Below are positions 51,983 through 59,722 of a stretch of DNA of 64,000 bases, one piece after another; the stretch's first letter is position 1; the number at the start of each line of letters is the position of its first letter. The DNA comes from Lewinellaceae bacterium (GTDB lineage Bacteria > Bacteroidota > Bacteroidia > Chitinophagales > Saprospiraceae), in the NCBI GenBank assembly GCA_020636025.1, contig JACJYQ010000004.1, forward strand, positions 124,001-188,000. Direction: 5' to 3'. The notes beneath the pieces were generated by a model, which was not told where the DNA came from, made no database searches, and saw only the letters and a list, made by a program, of their open reading frames with translations. Made by a program: the position numbers and the translations under genes.

Positions 51983-53080
51983 TCAAGTGATTTTCTTTCC
52001 TCCCGGTAGCACCCTAAGCATCATGACGAACATGAATGTCATGCTAACAACCAGCCCTATCAACACAGGAATTCCTTTAAACGGGTGTTGACCACTGTGC
52101 CAGTATCCGCATTTACCCCACCAATCCATGACAAATACGTGTGCCAGATAGATTCCAAAACTTGCAGCAGCAAATTCTTTTTCAATATCCAGCAAGTGAT
52201 GTTTAAACATGGTGAACCGGGCAAGGAGAAACCATCCAATGGCTGAAACACCTACGTTTGGGGTAAGATAGTCGTAGAAAAAAACATTAAACTCCTGGCC
52301 TGCCTGATACCCATCGTTGACAACATATGTGGCCAAGCCTGTGCCTGAGGTACCCAAAGCAATTAAAGCCAGCCCTATATACCCTAGCTGTTTAGCTGAA
52401 AATCGCCAGGGCAGGATTTTTTCATTTTCAGATTCCATTTCAGGCGCCACCTTGGTGCCTAAATAATACCCCAGTACAAAGTAGCCTGCATTATTAGTAA
52501 ACAATTCGAAGTAAATACCAATGTGCAGATTAAAGAAGGTAGCCAGAATCTTGTACCCCCAGGTGCCTATGATGCACATGATGAAGAAATATCCAAAATC
52601 CCGCTCACTCGCAGACTTTACCCAGGGGCGTAAAATTGGATAGGCTAAATACAATCCGATGATCAGGTATATAAACCAAAGGTGATAATGAACCGGACTA
52701 ACAATAATATTTCTAAGCGCTTCCCATATAGTTGCCGGGCTGTTTTTGTCTATGAATCCGTAAATAGAATAGGCAACCATCCAAACCAGTGCAGGAATGG
52801 CCACTCGGGAAAATCGGCGTTTTAAAAATGCGGGTAAGGGATAATCACGACCAAGAAGCAAAAACCCACTTAACATCACAAACAAAGGCACACCAGGCCT
52901 GCTCAGTGAATTCCAAAAATTCCCTGCCCACCACCAGGAGCTTTCAATGTCTGTTGGAGCATGGGCAATTGGAGCAGCCACATGGATGGCTATGACCATC
53001 ACAGTGGCAATATTTCGAAGTCTGTCAGCCCAATAATGTGCTACAATATGATGTTTATGGCTGGTATTCCCTGTTGTCAT
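51983..53080 (-). CDS. Acyltransferase family 3 membrane protein
   Basis: This 365-residue protein has about ten helices of the OafA/YrhL-type acyltransferase fold. The opening RLRNIATVMVIAIHVAAP gives the conserved Arg and His of the first helix, and SRPGVPLFVMLSGFLLLGR is the second hallmark. Members O-acylate sugars, lipids or antibiotics at the inner membrane. It is tightly linked to the isoprenoid synthase gene, so acylation of a terpenoid or its glycoside is possible. The ATG at 53080 was preferred over a TTG at 53107. Confidence 0.85.
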   Translation of the reverse strand: MTTGNTSHKHHIVAHYWADRLRNIATVMVIAIHVAAPIAHAPTDIESSWWWAGNFWNSLSRPGVPLFVMLSGFLLLGRDYPLPAFLKRRFSRVAIPALVWMVAYSIYGFIDKNSPATIWEALRNIIVSPVHYHLWFIYLIIGLYLAYPILRPWVKSASERDFGYFFIMCIIGTWGYKILATFFNLHIGIYFELFTNNAGYFVLGYYLGTKVAPEMESENEKILPWRFSAKQLGYIGLALIALGTSGTGLATYVVNDGYQAGQEFNVFFYDYLTPNVGVSAIGWFLLARFTMFKHHLLDIEKEFAAASFGIYLAHVFVMDWWGKCGYWHSGQHPFKGIPVLIGLVVSMTFMFVMMLRVLPGGKKIT

Positions 53081-53321
53081 AAACCGTATTTTAATCCTGT
53101 GTAACAAAGCAAATCCGCACCAAACTTAGGTCTGTTTCAAGCCGTTCGCCAAATTATCAATATTAAAATCTTTCAACACCCTGCCAAAGTCAGCAAATCG
53201 GTTGTATCATTGTGCCTCCAATTTTCAAAACACACCAGGGCAAAACTCCATATAATTTGCTGAAAGTCAATTGATTGACCTAAAAACCTGTTACAAAGCG
53301 AACAATCCCGATCAGACGAAT

Positions 53322-54257
53322 ATGCGCAGACCGATAGATATTCTTTCAGCAGGGGAGCTGCTGGTTGATTTTATTACAGCAGAATTTGCACAAACCCTGG
53401 ACGAAGCATCACTATTTCTCCGGATCCCAGGTGGAAGTCCTGCAAACCTCGCCATGAACATGGCCAGGCTGGGTAACAAGGCCATGTTGGCAGCCTGCGT
53501 TGGCAACGATGACATGGGTGATGTGCTTAGAAATTATGTCGAAAGGCTTGGTGTAGATGTAACTCACGTGACCAAAGTGGCAGATCCAACTACACTGATA
53601 TTGGTTACACGCTCTGCCAATGTCTCTAACTTCCAACCCTATCGGGGTGCGGATTATCAATTTTCCATCCGTCAGTTTCCTTTTCAGAAATTCGAAGACA
53701 TAAGTTTGTTTCATACTACTTGCTTTGCCTTGAGCAGGCAACCTGCTCAACAGGTCATTCTCGAAGCTGCCGAAAAGGCAAAACGTGCCGGTTGCCAATT
53801 AAGCATTGATGCCAATTATTCGCCAAAAATTTGGCCTGAGCGCAGAGAGGCACAACGAGTGATTGCAGAACTTTGCCGCTTGAATACACTCATTAAGATC
53901 AGTGATGTTGATTGGAACCGTTTGTATGAGATTGAATCACCCAACCCCGAAACGGTGATTGATCATTTTTTGAAAATGGGCGCTTCTGAAGTCTGTTACA
54001 CGCTTGGCAACAATGGATGTTGGGTAGGTAATGACGATGCAAAATCATTCCTGGCATCGAGAAGCGTTGAGGTGAAAGATGCTACAGGCGCTGGTGACGC
54101 ATTCTGGTCGGGTTACCTTACTGCCAAACTGGATGGATATGGTCTGGAGGATTGTGCCCTGGCAGGACGGAAAATGGCAGAATTAAAACTCGCACATTTT
54201 GGGCCACTTCCCGACCTGATGAAACGCGAAGATATCTACCAGGATATTGAGAGCTGA
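53322..54257 (+). CDS. PfkB-family carbohydrate kinase (fructokinase-like)
   Basis: The 311-residue kinase opens ILSAGELLVDFI and has the substrate loop RIPGGSPANLAMNMARLG and the C-terminal signature DATGAGDAFWSGYL with the catalytic Asp. The pattern matches fructokinase/ribokinase-like sugar kinases. The specific sugar is not readable. The ATG at 53322 is preferred to a TTG 51 nt upstream. It stands alone and is divergent from the acyltransferase gene. Confidence 0.87.
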   Translation: MRRPIDILSAGELLVDFITAEFAQTLDEASLFLRIPGGSPANLAMNMARLGNKAMLAACVGNDDMGDVLRNYVERLGVDVTHVTKVADPTTLILVTRSANVSNFQPYRGADYQFSIRQFPFQKFEDISLFHTTCFALSRQPAQQVILEAAEKAKRAGCQLSIDANYSPKIWPERREAQRVIAELCRLNTLIKISDVDWNRLYEIESPNPETVIDHFLKMGASEVCYTLGNNGCWVGNDDAKSFLASRSVEVKDATGAGDAFWSGYLTAKLDGYGLEDCALAGRKMAELKLAHFGPLPDLMKREDIYQDIES

Positions 54258-54431
54258 GTAGCCTTGTTATTTAAATATCTGCCTTCCTGAATATTTTTTT
54301 ATTCGATTTCATGTGGTGATTTTGCTTTCTACTAAATCATCATCTGATGTTAATTTTGAGTCGCCCCAACATGCGATTCAGGGTAATATTTATAAATTTA
54401 CTTCCTGTTTTTTACTATAAAGTAAAGTGAG

Positions 54432-54803
54432 ATGAAAACTACCATGATTAGCTGGACCATCGTCATTTTATCCAGCTTGAACTACGGATTCATGGCGTTT
54501 GATGGATTCAGGGCTCTGACGATTGGAGATTATATAAGACCGAAAACCGGGGAGCATGCCGGACAGTTGGGGCCATGGAGCAAATTGGTTTCTGCCGTAG
54601 GAATTGATCCGGAATCAACATCGATGAAACTAATTTTTGTAGCCTTTGGGTTAACAGGCTTATTTCTGACGGTTGCCTTTGGATTTAAGCTTGACTGGGC
54701 ATGGAAGAGTTTGTTAATACTGAGCTTTTTATCGCTATGGTATTTGGTCCCGGGAACAGCGTTGAGTATTATCCAGATTATCTTGTTATTTATATTGAAG
54801 TGA
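54432..54803 (+). CDS. Small membrane protein
   Basis: The 123-residue protein has three or four hydrophobic segments (~7-25, 66-82, 88-120) and a polar loop with YIRPKTGEHAGQLGPWSKLVSAVGIDP. Similar uncharacterised proteins follow this plan, but I know no function. Its TGA stop directly precedes the ATG of the next gene, so translation is probably coupled with the reductase-like gene. Confidence 0.6.
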   Translation: MKTTMISWTIVILSSLNYGFMAFDGFRALTIGDYIRPKTGEHAGQLGPWSKLVSAVGIDPESTSMKLIFVAFGLTGLFLTVAFGFKLDWAWKSLLILSFLSLWYLVPGTALSIIQIILLFILK

Positions 54804-55340
54804 ATGAGTAGAAAGGTTATTTTATATATCGCCGCTAGTGTGGATGGTTTTATTGCCAAACCAGACGATGACCTGAGTTTTCTTTCCATTGTTCAAAAAG
54901 ATGGGGAGGATTATGGGTATCATCAATTTGAGAAATCTGTGGACACGGTTGTTATAGGCAGGAGGACTTACGATTGGGTGATCAGGGAAGTCGGTCATTT
55001 CCCTCATGCTGACAAAAACACCTTTGTAATAACCAGAACACCCAAACCTGATCAAGGCAATGTCACTTTTTATTCAGGAGACTTGGGGGAACTCATCACG
55101 ATGCTAAAATCACAGAAAGGCCAACATATTTTCTGTGACGGTGGTGCTGAATTGGTGTTTGGACTTTTGAAAGATAACCTTATTGACGAAATGATCATTT
55201 CTGTCATACCAATTTTGGTGGGTGATGGCACCCGGTTATTCAAAAATGGATTTGGTGAGCAGTCCTTAAAACTATTGTCTTGTCAACAGTTTGAAACCGG
55301 GCTAGTACAATTACACTATGAGTGCTTAAAACAACATTAA
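54804..55340 (+). CDS. RibD C-terminal/dihydrofolate-reductase-fold protein
   Basis: The 178-residue protein has the layout of the DHFR-like RibD C-terminal family: KVILYIAASVDGFIAKPDDD, VVIGRRTYDWV, NTFVITRTP, FCDGGAELVFGLL and IISVIPILVGDGTRLF. Such stand-alone proteins are predicted NAD(P)H-dependent reductases of unknown substrate. It follows a membrane protein gene without a gap. Confidence 0.88.
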   Translation: MSRKVILYIAASVDGFIAKPDDDLSFLSIVQKDGEDYGYHQFEKSVDTVVIGRRTYDWVIREVGHFPHADKNTFVITRTPKPDQGNVTFYSGDLGELITMLKSQKGQHIFCDGGAELVFGLLKDNLIDEMIISVIPILVGDGTRLFKNGFGEQSLKLLSCQQFETGLVQLHYECLKQH

Positions 55341-55370
55341 TCAATTTTCACTAATACAAAGCAATCTTCA

Positions 55371-56129
55371 ATGATCACAAACATTCTCATTCGCCCAGCC
55401 GCACGTGGCGGCAAGTACTTAGGCCCGGATGCGGCCAAATCCAACATTAGCGCTAAAGTTGCCATACTGGATCAAAAAACCAGATCCACTGTTACTGAAG
55501 GCTACATCGACACAAGCAGTAAAGACGCCGGTCCATCCAATCTCATGGATCCGGTTAGTAGGGCGCAACCATTTGCTACAGATCCAAATACCATAGGAGT
55601 CACACTACAGGTTGACATTGATATCCCGACTACTTTTATCATCCAGGTGACTGGCCCATATAGTTATATAGACCAGGCTAGAACAACCGAGACAGAAATT
55701 ACAGTATTGCCCGGTGTTGATATAGGTCAGAATGCCTACTCTACAAATGCTCTGATGCCGGCTTACCCCGAAGGATTGGTGATTGAAATCCCCGGATTAT
55801 GCATCAGCCATGTGAGCGCCGATTATAACGGTTCTACTATATCTGCTACTGCCAAAGTAACCATGATGTGTGGTTGTAAAATTGAAGCCGCACAACCAGG
55901 TTGGCCCTGGCCACCGCGAGATTTCACAATACAACTTGTTACCTATATGAGCAGTGGGGCCGTTTACAAATATGAGTTGCACTACGATACCAATCAAAAT
56001 ATGGAAAGCTGTTTTACAGGTCAATGGAATTCTCAGGCGGCAGCAGATGATACTGTAAAACAAGCCTGGATATTTGCATCTGAGCCTAAACTTGGGAATC
56101 AGGGAAGCTATATAATTTATCCACGGTAA
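55371..56129 (+). CDS. Orphan 252-residue protein with an MMCGC core
   Basis: I recognise no named family. The protein is rich in beta-strands and Thr, lacks a signal peptide and opens MITNILIRPAARGGKYLGPDAA. Two parts can be seen: an N-terminal half resembling a beta-sandwich (VGVTLQ-like strands, VDIDIPTTFIIQVTG) and a C-terminal half starting at AKVTMMCGCKIEAAQPGWPW. The CGC pair with another Cys at ~152 and ~221 may bind metal. It stands between a reductase-like gene and a DinB-like gene, both co-directional with short gaps. Confidence 0.55.
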   Translation: MITNILIRPAARGGKYLGPDAAKSNISAKVAILDQKTRSTVTEGYIDTSSKDAGPSNLMDPVSRAQPFATDPNTIGVTLQVDIDIPTTFIIQVTGPYSYIDQARTTETEITVLPGVDIGQNAYSTNALMPAYPEGLVIEIPGLCISHVSADYNGSTISATAKVTMMCGCKIEAAQPGWPWPPRDFTIQLVTYMSSGAVYKYELHYDTNQNMESCFTGQWNSQAAADDTVKQAWIFASEPKLGNQGSYIIYPR

Positions 56130-56145
56130 AAAACACAACATTATC

Positions 56146-56631
56146 ATGCATGTATCTGCGCAAATCGCGAAAGGTCTTCGGGACGTTCATTTTGGCGGAA
56201 ACTGGACGGCATCGTCCTTGAAAGGAGCTTTGAGTAATATGGATTGGAGCATTGCAACCAAACAGGTTTATGGCTTGAATACCATCGCCACCCTGGTTTT
56301 TCATCAGAATTATTACATCAAAACCCTGATCCAGGTACTGCAAGGTGGGCCGCTTGACTCCCATGACAAATACAGTTTCGATCACCCGCCCATTAGTTCA
56401 AAAGACGATTGGGACAAGTTTTGTTCCTCTGTTTTTGATGATGTCGAGCAACTGGCACTGTTAATTGAAAAACTGCCCGAAGAGAAACTTGAGGAAAAGT
56501 TTTTTGAAGAAAAGTATGGTAATTACTACCGGAATTTACAAGGCGTAACTGAACATACTCATTATCACCTTGGCCAAATTGTATTGATCAGAAAGATACT
56601 GGAACAACAAAAAAGCCACTCAAAGCAATAA
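56146..56631 (+). CDS. DinB-family four-helix protein
   Basis: The 161-residue protein fits the DinB-like four-helix bundle: NWTASSLKGALSNMDW, a central His (VFHQNYYIKTLIQVL) and the late VTEHTHYHLGQIVLIRKIL with further His residues, which together form the metal site. DinB-like proteins include thiol-dependent transferases with bacillithiol or mycothiol. A specific role is unknown. The stop lies in the loop of a terminator hairpin. Confidence 0.82.
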   Translation: MHVSAQIAKGLRDVHFGGNWTASSLKGALSNMDWSIATKQVYGLNTIATLVFHQNYYIKTLIQVLQGGPLDSHDKYSFDHPPISSKDDWDKFCSSVFDDVEQLALLIEKLPEEKLEEKFFEEKYGNYYRNLQGVTEHTHYHLGQIVLIRKILEQQKSHSKQ

Positions 56632-56644
56632 CACTTTGAGTGGC
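56615..56644. terminator. Bidirectional hairpin terminator
   Basis: Perfect 11-bp arms GCCACTCAAAG (56615-56625) and CTTTGAGTGGC (56634-56644) enclose an 8-nt loop containing the DinB stop codon. Six A residues precede and TTAATTT follows, so it can work for both converging transcripts. Confidence 0.75.
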
Positions 56645-56670
56645 TTAATTTATTGGCTTTGGGAATTAGA

Positions 56671-57081
56671 TTAAATGCGAATGGACTTTTGCTTTTCGCC
56701 CATATCCTTGCATTTACTCGGGTCACAATTTTTAGGATTACAATCTTTTGGGTCACAATTTTTAGGATTGCATTTTGAAGGGTCACAGTTTACCGGAATA
56801 CACTTCTGAGTAGATGTTGGTTCACTAACTGGTCCCAGATTATTCAAGTCGGCAGGCATGAAGGGATCAGCCATTACATGTTCACTATTTTCATTATTTA
56901 CCAAAGAAACCTGAACTGCCTGTGCACCTGAACTTTTCATGGGTGCTGTTTCCGCTTTAGCCGTTTTCCCGGCACATACAGCCTTGCAGGCCGGATTTGG
57001 CTGACATTTCTGAGCCATGAGGGGTTGTGCGAAAAAGCCGCCAAGAAATACAACCAAGGAAAGGATCATGAGATGTTTCAT
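56671..57081 (-). CDS. Secreted cysteine-rich protein with CxPxx pentapeptide repeats
   Basis: The 136-residue protein has a signal peptide ending LMAQ (24). The mature N-terminus holds Cys26, Cys32 and Cys36. After a non-Cys linker, Cys94, 99, 104, 109, 114, 119 and 124 occur at exact five-residue spacing as C-x-P-x-x units (CIPVN, CDPSK, CNPKN, CDPKD, CNPKN, CDPSK). A metal- or redox-active extended repeat in the periplasm or outer membrane is suggested by the Cys density. I know no described family with this layout. It is divergent from the histidine kinase gene, sharing a 188-bp promoter region. Confidence 0.75.
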   Translation of the reverse strand: MKHLMILSLVVFLGGFFAQPLMAQKCQPNPACKAVCAGKTAKAETAPMKSSGAQAVQVSLVNNENSEHVMADPFMPADLNNLGPVSEPTSTQKCIPVNCDPSKCNPKNCDPKDCNPKNCDPSKCKDMGEKQKSIRI

Positions 57082-57185
57082 ATTGCAATGTTATTTTATT
57101 GAGTTAACCCGGTTCCGCCGGGACTGCGGGGTGGTTTCTGTATAAAACCAACAGTGCAAAAGTGTGCCTCCTCGTCATGTCCAAG

Positions 57186-57229
57186 CTGTTTAGCAGGAGT
57201 TAGGCAGCTGTTAAGCAGCTGTTAAAAAT
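57186..57229. promoter_or_regulatory. Four contiguous 11-bp direct repeats (CTGTTAAGCAG type)
   Basis: The units are CTGTTTAGCAG (57186-57196), GAGTTAGGCAG (57197-57207), CTGTTAAGCAG (57208-57218) and CTGTTAAAAAT (57219-57229). OmpR/PhoB-family regulators bind tandem half-sites spaced by 11 bp, and the adjacent response regulator is of that type. The array lies between the CxPxx gene and the kinase gene and could serve both. Confidence 0.65.
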
Positions 57230-57269
57230 CCTGTTCGGAAACTGAAAACCCTGCTTTTTTGCAGTTGAA

Positions 57270-58505
57270 ATGAAAAAAAGACACATAAACTGGATCATTG
57301 CTGCCTCCGCGCTGGCCATGATATCGCTCGTAATTATTCAGATGCGCTGGATGCGACAATCGCGGGAATTGTTGGAAGAGCAATTCACCAACAAAGTGAA
57401 CATGGCGTTGTGCTCAACAGTAGAACGTATGGCCGGCAATGAAACTCAGTGCGATGAAATAAAAGCCTGTTGCCAAGCCCCTGCAAACGCCTTCTGCTCC
57501 ATTAGCCCGGCCCCGCCAACGCAGGAAATGGCCATTCAGGCCGCTCTGGATCAGTCGCTGCAATTTTACGACATCAACCTACCCTATACGGTTCAGATCA
57601 TTCCAAAAGATAGTTCTGAAAAAGAGGGCATGCCTAATTATGCTTGCTCCTTAAGCCCTGTGCTGGAAAGCGATACTCACTATCTCAAACTCGATTTTAT
57701 AGGCAAGGAAGCCTATGTATCGCGTCACATGGATCCTATGGTTCTGGCTTCGATTCTGATACTCTTGCTTATTTGTGCCATTTTCAGCTTTGCCACCTGG
57801 CAATTGTTCAGGCAAAAAAGGATGGCCGACAAAAACCGCGACTTTTTTAATCACATGACACACGAGTTTCGGACGCCCTTGACCAACATTCAACTGGCGG
57901 GTAACCTGTTGTACAAAAAAAATAAGGACCTTATCGGTAATCCATACCTTGAAATTATCCGCAAAGAAAGTCAGCAATTATCCAGTCAGGTTGAAAACTT
58001 GTTGCGATTGAGTAGCCTGGAGAAACCAACCTATGACTTAAAGCGGAACCCCGTTGACCTCGGCGAAATAACCCGAAATGTGCTGGAAAACATGGACTTG
58101 CAAATACGGGAGCGCGCAGCAGATGTGAATTTCCACCAAAATGGCAGCAATTTCCCCATACTGGGTGATGCTTTCCATCTTGGCAATGCGTTTCGGAACA
58201 TCATTGACAATTCAATAAAATACAGCGGTACAGAACCTCATGTATACATCGATCTGAATGCCGAACAAAAAGGAACAACCATCGTTTTTCGCGATAATGG
58301 CAATGGCCTGACCGAGAAGGACCGTCAGAATATCTTTGAAAAATTTCACCGAAGTGAAAGCGCTAAAGCCTCAGGAGAAAAAGGATTCGGACTTGGATTG
58401 GCTTATGTCAAAAAAATCGTTGAGTTGCACAACGGTAACATCAGCGTCGCCAGTGAAAGTGGGCAAGGAACCCGTTTTGAGATATTTTTTCCATCTCAAA
58501 ACTAA
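57270..58505 (+). CDS. Sensor histidine kinase with a Cys-rich periplasmic domain
   Basis: The 411-residue kinase has a transmembrane helix (~9-26), a periplasmic domain (~27-156) and a second helix (~157-180). Then come HisKA with phospho-acceptor His198 in FNHMTHEFRTPLTN, and HATPase with N-box RNIIDNSIKYSG and G-box GLGLAYVKK. The periplasmic part carries six cysteines (48, 61, 67, 68, 76, 126), five of them within 29 residues. There is no HAMP domain. It is 15 nt upstream of its regulator. Cys-based metal or redox sensing is inference. Confidence 0.9.
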   Translation: MKKRHINWIIAASALAMISLVIIQMRWMRQSRELLEEQFTNKVNMALCSTVERMAGNETQCDEIKACCQAPANAFCSISPAPPTQEMAIQAALDQSLQFYDINLPYTVQIIPKDSSEKEGMPNYACSLSPVLESDTHYLKLDFIGKEAYVSRHMDPMVLASILILLLICAIFSFATWQLFRQKRMADKNRDFFNHMTHEFRTPLTNIQLAGNLLYKKNKDLIGNPYLEIIRKESQQLSSQVENLLRLSSLEKPTYDLKRNPVDLGEITRNVLENMDLQIRERAADVNFHQNGSNFPILGDAFHLGNAFRNIIDNSIKYSGTEPHVYIDLNAEQKGTTIVFRDNGNGLTEKDRQNIFEKFHRSESAKASGEKGFGLGLAYVKKIVELHNGNISVASESGQGTRFEIFFPSQN

Positions 58506-58520
58506 AATGTAGCATTTACC

Positions 58521-59216
58521 ATGTCAATTGATCAAAGAATTTTATTGGTGGAAGATGACCTAAACCTGGGGCTCTTGTTGATGGATTACCTGGAATCTGA
58601 AGGATTACAGGTAACCTGGCGCCGGGATGGCTTAAGCAGTTTACAACAATTGAACCGCCAGGCATACGACCTTTGTATCCTGGATGTAATGATGCCGGGT
58701 ATGGATGGTTTCAGTCTTGCAAAAAATCTGAAAAGCAAATATCCCAAACTACCTTTCCTTTTTCTCACTGCGCGTTTGTTAAAAGAAGACCGGCTTAAAG
58801 GATACGAACTCGGTGCTGAAGATTACCTGACCAAGCCCTTTGATGAGGAAGAATTGTTGTGTAAAATTAAAGTGATTCTTCGGCGCAAAGTGGCTGTGAA
58901 ACAAACACCCAAAGACCAAACTTGCCAGATAGGTCGCTTTTTACATGACCCGACACGACAGGAACTCTGCATCAATGAAAAGGTCATTCGTTTAACCGAA
59001 AAAGAGAATGCTGTACTTAAGTTACTGAATCAGCATAAAAACAGAATACTTCGTCGAGACGAGGCTGTGGAAATGATTTATGGCAAATACGATTATTTTT
59101 TAGGCCGGAGCTTTGACGTTTTTATCTCCCGTTTGCGCAAGCTTCTAAAACAAGATCCGGATCTGAGCATTGAGAATGTATTCAAGGTGGGTTTTATTCT
59201 AAACGTTCCTGAGTAG
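58521..59216 (+). CDS. OmpR/PhoB-family response regulator
   Basis: The 231-residue protein has a receiver domain with EDD (11-13), phospho-acceptor Asp55 in CILDVMMPGMDG, Thr in FLTAR and Lys in YLTKPFDEEEL. It also has a C-terminal winged helix (~130-231) ending RSFDVFISRLRKLLKQDP, which carries the recognition helix of OmpR-type regulators. It forms a two-component pair with the upstream kinase. The 11-bp repeats upstream of the kinase gene are a likely target, giving autoregulation and control of the divergent CxPxx gene. Confidence 0.94.
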   Translation: MSIDQRILLVEDDLNLGLLLMDYLESEGLQVTWRRDGLSSLQQLNRQAYDLCILDVMMPGMDGFSLAKNLKSKYPKLPFLFLTARLLKEDRLKGYELGAEDYLTKPFDEEELLCKIKVILRRKVAVKQTPKDQTCQIGRFLHDPTRQELCINEKVIRLTEKENAVLKLLNQHKNRILRRDEAVEMIYGKYDYFLGRSFDVFISRLRKLLKQDPDLSIENVFKVGFILNVPE

Positions 59217-59287
59217 CATTAGGGTGGATATTTTGCTGTGTTTGAACCTTCTGACCAAATGCGTTGGGAAATAGCCAAGAAATTAAA

Positions 59288-59611
59288 ATGACCAAAGATT
59301 CCTTTTTTGAATTAGTGTTGTCATTCCCAGCTGTAATTCAAACAGCCCATTTCGAAAGAACCGGATTCAAGGTTGATGGGAAAAGAATGTTCGCTACTTA
59401 TCTGGATGCGAACAACACGGTTAACGTTTTCTTATCCGTGGAAGAACAGGCTGCATTTTGCGAACTTGACCCAGATAATATATTCCCGGTTCCAAATAAG
59501 TGGGGCGAAAAAGGCGCCACCACTTTCAAGCTAAATACTGTATCTCAAGAAATAATTGCTGAATCTTTGTACACGGCTTACCAGTCTACCTTATCTCCAA
59601 TGAAAAAGTAG
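59288..59611 (+). CDS. MmcQ/YjbR-family small protein
   Basis: This 107-residue protein carries the family pattern with FERTGFKVDGKRMFATYLD, NNTVNVFLSVEEQ and NKWGEKGATTFKLN. The fold is CyaY-like. YjbR-type proteins are annotated as DNA-binding but their function is unclear. I chose the ATG at 59288 over a TTG 24 nt upstream. It lies 71 nt after the response regulator. Confidence 0.8.
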   Translation: MTKDSFFELVLSFPAVIQTAHFERTGFKVDGKRMFATYLDANNTVNVFLSVEEQAAFCELDPDNIFPVPNKWGEKGATTFKLNTVSQEIIAESLYTAYQSTLSPMKK

Positions 59612-59697
59612 TTCAATTCCTACCACTGATCCCCTACCCTTTTAGTTTTCGTCGATAATTTGACACATAAATTTTGAAGTATTCAATAAAACTATTT

Positions 59698-59720
59698 ACT
59701 TTGCTACATAAAGTACTTTA
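59698..59720. promoter_or_regulatory. Operator copy 1: ACTTT-N7-AAAGTACTTT at the first gene of the CreD cassette
   Basis: The core AAAGTACTTT (59710-59719) is a perfect palindrome and the ACTTT 12 nt upstream (59698) forms an inverted pair with AAAGT. The site abuts the ATG at 59723. A TTG (59674) and TTACTTTG (59696-59703), 19 nt apart, make a probable promoter that overlaps it. A repressor bound here would block transcription. The same layout recurs at 60662. Confidence 0.65.
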
Positions 59721-59722
59721 GA

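Noticed and set aside
57186..57229. Interpretation of the 11-bp array as a phosphate (Pho) box
   Set aside because: Spacing and core are Pho-like, but there is no phosphate gene nearby and the sensor domain is Cys-rich. Spacing alone is shared by many OmpR/PhoB-family regulators.
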